This document shows positions 1 through 8,092 of a stretch of DNA of 35,821 nucleotides, piece by piece. The notes under the pieces were generated by a model. The model ran no database searches. It was given only the letters and a program-made list of their open reading frames with translations, and was not told the origin of the DNA. Position 1 is the first letter of the stretch. Each line of letters opens with the position of its first letter. The DNA lies in NCBI GenBank assembly GCA_900542835.1, contig UQPB01000036.1:1-35821 (forward strand), in the 5' to 3' direction. A program made the position numbers and the translations under genes. The DNA is from an uncultured Pelosinus sp. (lineage in GTDB: Bacteria; Bacillota; Negativicutes; Sporomusales; Acetonemataceae).

Positions 1-345
1 AGGCGGAAAAAGATCCGTCAAGCTGCGCTGTGTGAATTAATCAGTGCTTACCTAGTATCCCGTCAAGATACTAATCTTATCATACCATTGCCTGAAGCCA
101 ATGAGAAGTCATATCAACAAGAAAGCCGCTGCTGCCAGTCAGCTTTCTGGCACAGCCGGTTTCCTTGACGCTTTCAGAGATAGGCGAAATCCGATTTTTA
201 ATACTGGTAATCCTGCCACTGTATAAGGTTATAAAGCCTTTCCCCAATGATACGAAGAGGGAATAAGCGATCGAAGCAGGCTGGTCGTCATGAATACGCC
301 GCCTAGTGAACAGGACTTGCTTTAGACTGTCATTGCAGACGGACA
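1..345. other. Stretch with no supported gene
   Basis: I see no convincing gene here. One minus-strand reading frame stays open from about 346 to 80, but it starts at a GTG with no ribosome binding site and its product resembles nothing I know. The only notable element is the short repeat at 22-52. The stretch may be the decayed downstream flank of the DJ-1 gene. Confidence 0.5.
22..52 (+). repeat. 31-bp dispersed repeat, copy 1
   Basis: Matches 28 of 31 bases with 32089-32119 in the same orientation. The last 17 bases (ATTAATCAGTGCTTACC) are identical in both copies. Both copies are intergenic. The core CAGTGCTTAC also occurs once on the opposite strand at 27271-27280. The function is unknown. 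Confidence 0.6.
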
Positions 346-948
346 CTATCGCCAGGACTTATGTCCTTTTGTAAATCCCATTGCCTGTTTTACAGTTTCC
401 ATTTTTTCAATGGAGGTTAGCTTCCCTAAAAGGCTAAAAGCTACACCGATGGCAGTCTCGGGACAATGTGAGGTAATGATATTGTTATCCACCACGATAG
501 GCTCATTTACTACCTTAACAGCGAATTCTTTCAACTGCTGTTGACGATATCCATTCTGCAAGTGGTATGTCGTGGCTTTTCTTCCTTTTAGTACTCCACT
601 TTTTCCCACAGGTAAAGCTGCTACACAAATGGCAGCAATTATTTTTTTCTGTTTATTGAACTCGCGAATCAAGTTCAAGAATCGTTCATCATAGGCTTCA
701 TCATAAAAACCGAATTCTTCAAATCCGCCGGGAATTGCTAATGCATCATAATCGTTAACATCTATCTCCTCAATTGTCCTATCTACCAAGATTGGAATAT
801 TAAAAGTACTCATTACCTGTTTTTGAAATCCACACGTAACAACCGGCACATCATATCCGTAATCATTTCTAGCCCACCCTAAAACGTCAACAAAAACGCT
901 AAATTCCAGAGTCTCAAATCCTCTCAGGGCAAACAGTAAAGTTTTCAT
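346..948 (-). CDS. DJ-1/PfpI family protein
   Basis: A 200-residue single-domain member of the DJ-1/ThiJ/PfpI superfamily of the class I glutamine amidotransferase fold. The family signature is visible: the nucleophile-elbow cysteine C108 in AAICVAALPVGKSGVL and the partner acidic residue E15 in GFETLEF. Members include protein/nucleotide deglycases, chaperones and YajL-like oxidative stress proteins, so the exact activity cannot be read from sequence. Length is normal for the family. The ATG is preceded by GGAGGCGATATA, a strong ribosome binding site. It appears monocistronic: the NUDIX remnant upstream is co-directional but about 100 bases away. I am confident of the family and not of the substrate. 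Confidence 0.85.
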   Translation of the reverse strand: MKTLLFALRGFETLEFSVFVDVLGWARNDYGYDVPVVTCGFQKQVMSTFNIPILVDRTIEEIDVNDYDALAIPGGFEEFGFYDEAYDERFLNLIREFNKQKKIIAAICVAALPVGKSGVLKGRKATTYHLQNGYRQQQLKEFAVKVVNEPIVVDNNIITSHCPETAIGVAFSLLGKLTSIEKMETVKQAMGFTKGHKSWR

Positions 949-1046
949 TATATCGCCTCCGCAAAAACGAAAATAGAGGTAAAAATTTTATTTTCACATC
1001 TAAATGGTTGGTTAGGTTAAAGCCTGCATTAAAGGAAGAGTATTAT

Positions 1047-1482
1047 CTACTCTTTCTTGTACAATTTATAACGCTCTAACACCGTTTTATACAGAAGTGG
1101 TTGTATCTCGGGATAGGTCAAATCATCGGGAATATCATCAACTATATTAACCTCGGCAATTTCCGATTCTGGCAAACGCGCCAATTCTTTAATTTGCGCA
1201 TAATAGAATTTACCAAAGGTCACTGCATCGTTTATACAGACAGAATATATACCGGCCAAGTCCAATCGGACTTTTGTGGCCCCGGTCTCTTCATATAATT
1301 CTCGTCGTGCCGCTTCTTCCGGACTCTCATCAATTTCTCTATGCCCACCGGGAAGCTCCCAGCTCTGACGCCTTTTATGTCTAACTACCACCAGTTTGTT
1401 ATTATAAAAAAGCGACTATAACAACAAATTTAATATTACATTCTTCCCTTGCTTCTTGATCGTAAACTTTTACAGAAACCAT
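1047..1482 (-). pseudogene. NUDIX hydrolase, frameshifted near the start
   Basis: The frame ending at 1047 encodes a NUDIX hydrolase: the NUDIX box reads GGHREIDESPEEAARRELYE followed by ETGA. The frame has no good start, whereas an ATG at 1482 sits behind GGAGGACAT, a strong ribosome binding site. That upstream frame reads MVSVKVYDQEAREECNIK and stops after about 26 codons. A run of six A on the plus strand (1406-1411) joins the two: with five, the protein continues as VAFYNNKLVVVRHKRR into the NUDIX domain, about 145 residues in all, a normal MutT length. It is therefore either a pseudogene, a slippage-expressed gene or a homopolymer sequencing error. NUDIX enzymes hydrolyse nucleoside diphosphate derivatives; the substrate is unknown. 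Confidence 0.8.
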
Positions 1483-1716
1483 ATGTCCTCCTAGTGCTCA
1501 TTTCTATACTAATTGCCGAAAAAAATCCTACTAAGTCTATTCTTACCGAATCAATAAATCCCTTCAAAATCGGCAGCGCCAAGATTCCCTGCTAATTAAG
1601 AGGCTTTTATGCTTTTACATAAATCCTGCAGGACATCCCCTCATATCAGCTTACATAAAAAGACAAGCGGTGCGTAATTTGTCGTTTAAACTATATTTTT
1701 GTAAAATTATTTAATA

Positions 1717-1745
1717 TTGTCCAAAATTATCCATAGCAGTATACT
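1717..1745 (+). promoter_or_regulatory. Sigma-70 type promoter of the TctC-like gene
   Basis: TTGTCC (1717-1722) and TATACT (1740-1745) are separated by exactly 17 bp in an AT-rich stretch, and end about 35 bases before the start of the solute-binding lipoprotein gene. The match to the consensus is good. The rest of 1483-1716 shows nothing recognisable. Confidence 0.6.
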
Positions 1746-1780
1746 AATTATAGACATAACCTGCGGCGGGAGGCAAGGGA

Positions 1781-2803
1781 ATGAGGACGAAACACGTACG
1801 CTTAATTTGCTTATGGCTTTTGGCAGCTTCAATTTTCGCGGGAGGATGTGCATCGACAATGACAGCAGGTACGGCTCCAGTCAAAAGCAGCTACCCGGAA
1901 AAACCGATCACAATGATCGTCCCGTTTAGTGTGGGCGGCGGCGTCGATCTAACGGCGAGAGAGCTGGAGAAGCTGTCTTTAGGGGAGTTAGGACAACCTT
2001 TACTTGTAGTCAATAAACCTGGCGGCGCCGGCATGCTCGCGTTAAACGAACTAGTGGAATCGGCAGCCGACGGATATACGCTCGGACTTGTTGGAACTGA
2101 AGTAATTCTTCATCCGTTATATGGACTGGCAAAATATCATTATCCTACTGCATTAGAGCCAATTGCCCAAATTTCTGCCGCGCCTCCGGTCCTGGTCGTA
2201 CAAGCAAGCCAGCCATGGAAAAACGTCTTTGATTTAATCGCATATGCGAAAGAAAACCCAGGCAAGCTCAAGTTTGCACACGGAGGAATAGGGTCACTCC
2301 TCCACGTAACCGGTGAAATGTTCGCAAAAACAGTGGGTATAAAAATCGAACAAGTACCCTTTCGCGGTGGCGGCGAGGTTGCCGCAGCACTGCTGGGCGG
2401 ACATGTACAGCTGGCATTTTTGGGACCAGCAGCGCTTAAAGAACACGTAAAGAATGGTTCATTGCGTGTTTTGGCCGTTCCGGGGGAAAAACGCCTGATT
2501 GATCCGGTATTTAGCCACATTCCCACTCTTAAAGAAAGCGGCATTGACATGGTCTGCGACTACTGGGTTGGCATCGGGGCGCCAAAAGGGCTGCCGCCAG
2601 AAATAAAGGAAAAACTGTCCTCAAACTTTAAGGCGGTTATAAACAATCCCAAGTTTCAGGCCAGCCAGGAAAAGTTAGGCATTGAACTGGCCTATTTAGA
2701 TGCTCCGGCAGCAGCGGCAAAATGGCTGGAGGAAAACGAAAAATTTGCTAAAGTTGTTCAGGAAACCGGCATTGCCGACCTGATCAAAGCCCAGAAAAAA
2801 TAA
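1781..2803 (+). CDS. Bug/TctC family tricarboxylate-type solute-binding lipoprotein
   Basis: A 340-residue periplasmic-type binding protein of the Bug/TctC family, which feeds tripartite tricarboxylate transporters. It starts with a lipoprotein signal peptide: a positively charged start, a hydrophobic segment and the lipobox FAGGC with C23 as the lipidated residue. The mature part opens with SYPEKPITMIVPFSVGGGVD, the typical family beginning (the beta strand and glycine loop that bind the carboxylate), and continues with the usual ADGYTLGLV and PFRGGGEVAAALLGGHVQL segments. The ATG follows GGGAGGCAAGGG. No TctA or TctB membrane genes are in the window, so it is an orphan binding protein. It is transcribed alone, between its own promoter and a terminator. 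The ligand is probably a carboxylate, but this is inference. Confidence 0.88.
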   Translation: MRTKHVRLICLWLLAASIFAGGCASTMTAGTAPVKSSYPEKPITMIVPFSVGGGVDLTARELEKLSLGELGQPLLVVNKPGGAGMLALNELVESAADGYTLGLVGTEVILHPLYGLAKYHYPTALEPIAQISAAPPVLVVQASQPWKNVFDLIAYAKENPGKLKFAHGGIGSLLHVTGEMFAKTVGIKIEQVPFRGGGEVAAALLGGHVQLAFLGPAALKEHVKNGSLRVLAVPGEKRLIDPVFSHIPTLKESGIDMVCDYWVGIGAPKGLPPEIKEKLSSNFKAVINNPKFQASQEKLGIELAYLDAPAAAAKWLEENEKFAKVVQETGIADLIKAQKK

Positions 2804-2807
2804 GCTT

Positions 2808-2844
2808 AAAAACCGGTCGCCACTTTTTGGCTGACCGGTTTTTT
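2808..2844. terminator. Bidirectional terminator between tctC-like gene and pdu operon
   Basis: AAAAACCGGTC (2808-2818) pairs with GACCGGTTTTT (2833-2843) around a 14-base loop and has T-runs on both strands. It lies 5 bases after the lipoprotein gene and 43 bases after the last pdu gene, which converge here, so it can stop both transcripts. Confidence 0.85.
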
Positions 2845-2887
2845 CCATAAAGTCGTTATGTTGTGTTGGTTAACCCTGCACAAGGCC

Positions 2888-3616
2888 TTACAGAATGCCT
2901 AACCCCTTTGCCGCCAGGAAGGCAGCACCGCCGCCAAGCATCGGGCCGGCGACAGGAACCCAGGCGTAGGCCCAGTCCGAGCTGTATTTGCCGGGGATCG
3001 GGCAAATTGCGTGAGCAATGCGTGGTCCCAGGTCGCGGGCGGGGTTCATTGCGTAGCCGGTTGTACCGCCAAGGCTGGCGCCCAGACCCCAGACCAGCAC
3101 AGCCACCATGTAGGGCCCGATTCCCGGCGGCAGCGTTCCCACCGGTTTGGAGAAGATGGCAAAGATAATGAAGACCAGCAGAAATGTGGCGACAACCTCA
3201 CAAAACAGATTCTGCCCGTAATTGCGGATAGCGGGACCGGTGCAGAACACGCCCAGCTTGCTGCCGGTGTCGGCACTGGCTTCCCAGTGACCGCGGAAAA
3301 ACAGCCAGGTCATGACACCGCCGACCACGCCGCCGGCTACCTGGGCAATCATTATCAATACCGCCTCATTAACGGCATAGACACCGTTGAGCAGCTTGGC
3401 GAAGGTAACCGCGGGATTGATATCGGCCTGGGGAGCGCCGCAGGCGACCGCCACGAATACACCCATCAAAACGCCGATCATCCAGCCGGTAATGATAGTG
3501 AACCAGCCCGCTCCCTGGGCATACGATTTGTTCAGGGAATTGTTCGCATTTACGCCATTGCCGAGAATAATCAGTACAGCTACTCCTAAAAATTCGCCTA
3601 AATATGGAGTTGACAT
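2888..3616 (-). CDS. pduF: Glycerol/propanediol facilitator (MIP family)
   Basis: A 242-residue aquaglyceroporin of the major intrinsic protein family. Both pore signatures are present: NPA at residues 67-69 (DINPAVTF) and NPARD at 191-195 (MNPARDLGPR); the D after the second NPAR is typical of glycerol-conducting members. About six hydrophobic segments are visible. It is the last gene of the pdu operon, 79 bases after pduT, with ribosome binding site GAGGGGG, and is followed by the bidirectional terminator. Location makes it the equivalent of PduF, which lets 1,2-propanediol (or glycerol) enter the cell. On sequence alone it could equally be called GlpF. Confidence 0.9.
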   Translation of the reverse strand: MSTPYLGEFLGVAVLIILGNGVNANNSLNKSYAQGAGWFTIITGWMIGVLMGVFVAVACGAPQADINPAVTFAKLLNGVYAVNEAVLIMIAQVAGGVVGGVMTWLFFRGHWEASADTGSKLGVFCTGPAIRNYGQNLFCEVVATFLLVFIIFAIFSKPVGTLPPGIGPYMVAVLVWGLGASLGGTTGYAMNPARDLGPRIAHAICPIPGKYSSDWAYAWVPVAGPMLGGGAAFLAAKGLGIL

Positions 3617-3695
3617 GATTTTCCCCCTCTTTGCATCTTAAAAATGGCACGTGTCAGCTATGAGTAATGGCTTTCCGGATTGCGAATTCAGCATT

Positions 3696-4247
3696 TCAAT
3701 ACAGGAAATCCCGCAGCCCCTGATGCGGAGCGGCAATAACAATCTGATCCACCAGAAACCCGCTGTCCTGGATTTTCTGGCTGCCGGCCCGAACCGCCGC
3801 GGTAACGGCGCCAACCTCGCCGGTCAGCAGCACAACCGATTTGCCGCCCATGCCCCGGGCCAGCCGCACTTCTATCAGGGTGATGGCGGCCGCCTTCACC
3901 GCAGTATCGGCCGCCACAATGGAGGAAGCGACAGAATAGGCCTCAATGACGCCGAGAGCTTTCAGCTCCTTGACCTCGCTGCAGCCGCTGATCGCGGGAA
4001 AAACAGCCGGATGGATATTCGGCAGAACAAATTCATCAATGACATTTTCGCCGCCGCAGACAGTTTGGCCGTTTCTGACCGCACTCTGTACCGCGCCGAC
4101 ATCACCGGCGGCCATGACGACATATTTGCCCGGGCAAAGCGGCTGGGAAAACACGATCTCCACATTAGCGGCTTTCAGCATAGCGTCAGCGGCCAGTATG
4201 CCTCTGGCGACATTTTTTATTTCCAGCAAACCGATGGCTCGTTTCAT
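3696..4247 (-). CDS. pduT: Microcompartment shell protein PduT (tandem BMC, Fe-S)
   Basis: A 183-residue shell protein with two BMC domains in tandem, about residues 3-90 and 95-180, forming a pseudohexameric trimer. C38 in SQPLCPGKY matches the cysteine that, in characterised PduT, holds a [4Fe-4S] cluster at the trimer axis; this suggests electron passage through the shell. It follows pduS by 21 bases. PduS is the flavin/Fe-S cobalamin reductase, and PduT is its known partner, so the adjacency fits. The ribosome binding site is GGAGGAG. Length equals that of the Salmonella protein (184). Confidence 0.95.
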   Translation of the reverse strand: MKRAIGLLEIKNVARGILAADAMLKAANVEIVFSQPLCPGKYVVMAAGDVGAVQSAVRNGQTVCGGENVIDEFVLPNIHPAVFPAISGCSEVKELKALGVIEAYSVASSIVAADTAVKAAAITLIEVRLARGMGGKSVVLLTGEVGAVTAAVRAGSQKIQDSGFLVDQIVIAAPHQGLRDFLY

Positions 4248-4268
4248 CGTTTACTCCTCCCCGCGGCT

Positions 4269-5597
4269 TTAAACCGTGCGTATGCCAATGGTTTGACCAA
4301 CGGCGAAAACCTGCCCGTCAATGCTTGCGTGCACGTTGGCCCCCAGCGCCGCTCCTTCGGGAATGACGGCAATCAGGTCGCCCTTATTAACGGCCTGGCC
4401 GGCTGTGACGACCGGCCTGGCCGGCGCGCCAATATGCTGGGACAGGGGAATCCGCACCTCTTTCACCACCGCCGGTGTTAAGACCAGCGGTGCCTTGGCA
4501 TCGTACTGGCTCAGCCCCAGTCTGGCCAGCAGCCGTTTGGTGGGAATCCTGCTGTTTTCCCGCCGCGCGCTTACTGCCTGCGGCGCCAGCTTACAGTTAT
4601 TTTTTATACCGGCCCCGGCTAACTGTTTTTTGATCTCGGCATTGACGCGCCGCGGCGACAACCCCATGGTACAGCCAAAGGTCTCGCAGGCGCCGCATTC
4701 CGAACAGAGGAAAGCGGTCGCGAACAGGCTGGCTTCATTCATCTGGCCGCGTCCGATTGCCTGCATGATCCGGTGCGGCTGCAGACGGTGCCCCAGCAGA
4801 TGGCGGGGGCAAACCTCGGTACAGGCCATGCAGTTGCAGCAGACAGCCTTGGCCCGGTTGGAAACAACCGTCCAGGCGGCATTTTTCTGAGTGATCAGCG
4901 AATGCTCCCGGGGCAGGACAATAATGCCGCCAGTGGTTTTCGTCACCACCGCCTGATCGTCAATAACCCGCCCCATCATCGGACCGCCGTCAATAAAGGC
5001 CGGACCGGCGACACTGGCGCCACCGGCTAAAGCCACCAGATCGGCTACTTTCATGCCGACAGGAACGATGTAGGTCGCCGGCGACCTGACCGCGCCGGTA
5101 ACAGTAACATACTTTTCCGTCACCGGCGTACCCTCCAGCGACCGGGCAATATTGACCAAGGTTTCCACATTGGCGACAATCGCCCCTACCTGCAGCGGTA
5201 TTCCCCCTTCCGGCACGATCCTGCCGGTGACTTCATAAACCAGAACGTGTTCGTCGCCGGCCGGGTACATATCCGGCAGAAAGAACAGCTCCAGGCTGCC
5301 GGCGTGAGCCGCCAGCTCCGCCTGCAGGGCAGCCACCCCTGCCTCATACTTGCGCTTGACGCCGATGTAGCCGCGGCTGGCTCCGGTAGCCAGCATGACG
5401 GCGTTCATGCCCAGAACCAGCCGCCGGCTCTCGACCGCCAGCAGATGCTGGTTGGCCCGCAGCAGCGGCTCGCATTCGGCGCCGTTGGCGATCACAACCG
5501 CAGCGGCGGCGTTAATCTTGACATGAGTGGGAAAGCCGGCGCCGCCGGCGCCGACGACGCCGGCCTGTCTGACAGCAGCCACAATCTCTTCCCGCAT
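4269..5597 (-). CDS. pduS: Cobalamin reductase PduS (RnfC-like)
   Basis: A 442-residue RnfC-like flavoprotein. The N-terminus carries the glycine-rich NADH/FMN site GVVGAGGAGFPTHVK (about residues 13-27) and the conserved NGAECEP. A SLBB-like segment follows. Two 4Fe-4S motifs are visible: C253-C256-C259-C263 (CCNCMACTEVCP) and C298-C301-C304-C309 (CSECGACETFGC). A C-terminal barrel-like domain ends the protein. PduS reduces cob(III)/cob(II)alamin so that PduO can re-adenosylate it, keeping the diol dehydratase supplied inside the compartment. It lies between pduP and pduT, as in enteric pdu operons. The ATG follows GGAAGGTG. Confidence 0.94.
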   Translation of the reverse strand: MREEIVAAVRQAGVVGAGGAGFPTHVKINAAAAVVIANGAECEPLLRANQHLLAVESRRLVLGMNAVMLATGASRGYIGVKRKYEAGVAALQAELAAHAGSLELFFLPDMYPAGDEHVLVYEVTGRIVPEGGIPLQVGAIVANVETLVNIARSLEGTPVTEKYVTVTGAVRSPATYIVPVGMKVADLVALAGGASVAGPAFIDGGPMMGRVIDDQAVVTKTTGGIIVLPREHSLITQKNAAWTVVSNRAKAVCCNCMACTEVCPRHLLGHRLQPHRIMQAIGRGQMNEASLFATAFLCSECGACETFGCTMGLSPRRVNAEIKKQLAGAGIKNNCKLAPQAVSARRENSRIPTKRLLARLGLSQYDAKAPLVLTPAVVKEVRIPLSQHIGAPARPVVTAGQAVNKGDLIAVIPEGAALGANVHASIDGQVFAVGQTIGIRTV

Positions 5598-5627
5598 ATA
5601 TTCACCTTCCCTGTCTTACGGCCGTCC

Positions 5628-5648
5628 GAGACAGCGTCAGGCTGTCTC
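5628..5648 (-). other. Hairpin at the pduP stop codon
   Basis: GAGACAGC (5628-5635) and GCTGTCTC (5641-5648) form a perfect 8-bp stem with a 5-base loop in the 49-bp gap between pduP and pduS, covering the pduP stop. There is no T-run on the minus strand, so a full terminator is unlikely; it may be an mRNA processing or partial attenuation site. Confidence 0.45.
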
Positions 5649-7086
5649 AGACGATAGAAAAGCCGTCGACTAATGTGCAGCGGCGCTGCCGGGTAAAGCT
5701 CCGGGGGGAAGTAAGCCCCTCACCGGTAGGACCGGCAATGGTAAAGGTGCAGTAGCCTTCGCCGCCGACGCCGATGCCGGCGAAGGACGGCGCATTTTTA
5801 ACAAAAATCGTGGTTTCCACCGCCTTGGCAAAACGGGTAAGATGATCGACATTTTTGGAATGCATGATCGCGGTATGGCGATTGCCATGCTCCACCTTTA
5901 CCGCCAGGGCAATCGCCGCGTCAATATCCTTGACTTGCACAACCGGCAGGATCGGCATCATCAGCTCTTCCAGCACGAAGGGATGATCCGACTCTGTCTC
6001 GCACAGGATAACCCGGATATCAGCTGCGGCTTTAATGCCGAGCTGAGCCAGAATATAAACGGCGTCCTTGCCGACATATTGTTTATTGACAGCGTAGCTG
6101 CGGCTGGGCTTTTCCGTGCAGCCGGGAGCGGCCAGTTCCGCCTGCTCGGTCAGTACGATTTTCATCAACCGGTCAACATCCTGCGGTGAAAGCAGGTACG
6201 CGCCATAACGCTGCATATAGCCGATGAGGCGATCGGCTATGCTGCCGACGGCTATAACTTCCTTTTCCGCTATGCAGGGCAGGTTGTTGTCAAAGGAGCA
6301 GCCGGCAACGATGCTGCGGGCGGCCTTCTCAATATCCGCCGTTTCATCAACCACCGCCGGCGGATTGCCGGCGCCGGCGCCAATCGCTTTCTTGCCGGAA
6401 GACAGCACGGCCTTGACAACAGCCGGGCCGCCGGTGGCAACCAGCATATTAATAGCCGGATGCGCCATCATCGCATTAGTCGCCTCCAGTGACGGCTCGC
6501 TGACCGCAGTCAGCAGGTTAGCGGGACCGCCGGCCCTGACAATTGCCTTATTCAACAGGCGAATGGTGTAAAGCGAAGTATTTTTTGCCGTTGGATGCGG
6601 ACTGAAAACAACGGCGTTGCCAGCGGCAATCATGCCGATACCGTTGCAGATGACAGTCTCGGTCGGATTTGTCGTCGGTGTAATTGAGCCGATGACGCCA
6701 TAAGGCCCCATTTCGACAAGCGTCAGACCGCAATCACCGCTCCAGGCGGCGGTTGTCAAATCCTCCGTACCCGGTGTTTTCCGGGCCGCAACCTGGTTTT
6801 TCACGGTCTTGTCGTCGATCCGGCCCATACCGGATTCCTTCACCGCCATCTCGGCCAGAATAGCCGCTTCGCCATAAGCGGCATCCCGCATTGCCTGTAC
6901 CAGGCATTCGCGTTTTTCTATTGATAGCTGGCGCAGTTCCTGGTAAGCCGTCCGCGCTGCCGTTACAGCCTCGTCAATGCTGGAAAAAATTCCGTCTGCG
7001 GCGATTCTGCCGGCGTCTGATCCTGTTTGCATGCGGGAAATGACTTCCGCGGTTATCCGCTCCAGCATTGCCTGATCAATATTCAT
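5647..7086 (-). CDS. pduP: CoA-acylating propionaldehyde dehydrogenase
   Basis: A 479-residue aldehyde dehydrogenase of the PduP/EutE family, oxidising propionaldehyde to propionyl-CoA with NAD+ and CoA. The catalytic cysteine is C271 in SFDNNLPCIAEKEV; the nucleotide-binding GSITPTTNPTET and the conserved GAGNPPAVVD are also present. The first about 18 residues (DQAMLERITAEVISRM) form an amphipathic helix of the kind shown to target PduP into the shell, followed by a short linker. It is 17 bases downstream of pduO, with ribosome binding site GAGGAGG. The neighbours pduO and pduS match the enteric order, except that pduQ is missing; its counterpart is at 23957. Confidence 0.96.
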   Translation of the reverse strand: MNIDQAMLERITAEVISRMQTGSDAGRIAADGIFSSIDEAVTAARTAYQELRQLSIEKRECLVQAMRDAAYGEAAILAEMAVKESGMGRIDDKTVKNQVAARKTPGTEDLTTAAWSGDCGLTLVEMGPYGVIGSITPTTNPTETVICNGIGMIAAGNAVVFSPHPTAKNTSLYTIRLLNKAIVRAGGPANLLTAVSEPSLEATNAMMAHPAINMLVATGGPAVVKAVLSSGKKAIGAGAGNPPAVVDETADIEKAARSIVAGCSFDNNLPCIAEKEVIAVGSIADRLIGYMQRYGAYLLSPQDVDRLMKIVLTEQAELAAPGCTEKPSRSYAVNKQYVGKDAVYILAQLGIKAAADIRVILCETESDHPFVLEELMMPILPVVQVKDIDAAIALAVKVEHGNRHTAIMHSKNVDHLTRFAKAVETTIFVKNAPSFAGIGVGGEGYCTFTIAGPTGEGLTSPRSFTRQRRCTLVDGFSIV

Positions 7087-7103
7087 TGATGTTCCTCCTC
7101 TCG

Positions 7104-8075
7104 TCAGACCGCCGCCGACCAGGCGGCCAGACCGGCTTTAGCTACTGCAATATCCTGATCAACCGTGCCGCCGCTTACGCCCAGGCCGCCATCGCTGCGG
7201 CCGCCGGCAGTCAGCGGCACGCCGCCGCCGAAGACAATCAGCCTGCCGCCGCAGGCCGTATTCAGGCCATACAGCGACTGTCCCGGCCCGGACAGGGCGG
7301 CGGCGGCTTCGGTGCTCATGTTCAGCGCCGCTGCCGTATACGCTTTGTCGAGCGCAAGCGAAATGCTGGCAAGCAGCGCTCCGTCCATGCGCTGCTGCGC
7401 CACCAGATTACCGCCTGCGTCAACAACGGCGATAACCATGGGAACGCCGATCTCCGCCGCTTTGGCCTCAGCTGCGGCCAAAGCAAACTTAGCCCGCTCC
7501 AGCATGCCTGCCGGCGGTTTTACTATCGGCAGCAGCCCGGCGGCTTTGCTGACGGCGGCAACGATCATCTCTTCCTGCTCCACGCAGCGGGCCAGCACGT
7601 ACAGCAGATCCGACAGGCGGTTCAAGTACAGCTGAATCGCCACAGGCACCGTTTCAGCATGGCTGAGCGCCACCGTCCGCCGTTCTGCCCGGCGGACAAT
7701 CGTACGGGCCAAATCAAGCGCCGCGCTGGCCGGGATTGCCCCCGGCGTGACAAAATAAGGTTGTGGTATCCGCCGCAGTTCCAGCGAGTCGATGACGCGC
7801 TCCAGCCGTTCCGCGTGTGCAGGCAGGATGCGTGGCTTATCCAGGACCGCGGCCGCATCTGATGCCAGATCGGCGTTCAATGAGACCAGCTCTTCCTGAA
7901 TCGGCTGAATGATCGCTGCCCACTGCTTATTCAGCAGCGATTTGGCCAGCCCCATGGCGGCGTTGGCCTCATCGACCGTGCCGTAGGCCTGAACCCGCAA
8001 ATGGTCCTTTTCCACCCGCTGTTTGCTCAGCAGGCTGGTCTGACCGCCATCGCCTGTTTTCGTATATACGTTCAT
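7104..8075 (-). CDS. pduO: ATP:cob(I)alamin adenosyltransferase PduO, two-domain
   Basis: A 323-residue fusion. The N-terminal domain (about 1-180) is a PduO-type adenosyltransferase: the ATP-binding TKTGDGGQTSLL at the start, then GTVDEANA, and the conserved RxxRRAERRTV segment. It makes adenosylcobalamin, the cofactor of PduCDE. The C-terminal domain (about 185-320) is the GlcG/HbpS-like PduO-C domain (PMVIAVVDAGGNLVAQQRMD), known to bind haem in some homologs. I chose the ATG at 8075 because AAGGAG lies 9 bases upstream; a GTG at 8096, overlapping the previous stop, would add 7 residues but lacks such a site. Confidence 0.94.
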   Translation of the reverse strand: MNVYTKTGDGGQTSLLSKQRVEKDHLRVQAYGTVDEANAAMGLAKSLLNKQWAAIIQPIQEELVSLNADLASDAAAVLDKPRILPAHAERLERVIDSLELRRIPQPYFVTPGAIPASAALDLARTIVRRAERRTVALSHAETVPVAIQLYLNRLSDLLYVLARCVEQEEMIVAAVSKAAGLLPIVKPPAGMLERAKFALAAAEAKAAEIGVPMVIAVVDAGGNLVAQQRMDGALLASISLALDKAYTAAALNMSTEAAAALSGPGQSLYGLNTACGGRLIVFGGGVPLTAGGRSDGGLGVSGGTVDQDIAVAKAGLAAWSAAV

Positions 8076-8092
8076 CCTGTTGTTCTCCTTGC

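Noticed and set aside
80..346. 88-codon open frame on the minus strand
   Set aside because: It starts at GTG without a ribosome binding site, and its product has no recognisable features.
1717..1929. Plus-strand frame overlapping the TctC-like gene
   Set aside because: It is a shadow frame of the real gene; no ribosome binding site.
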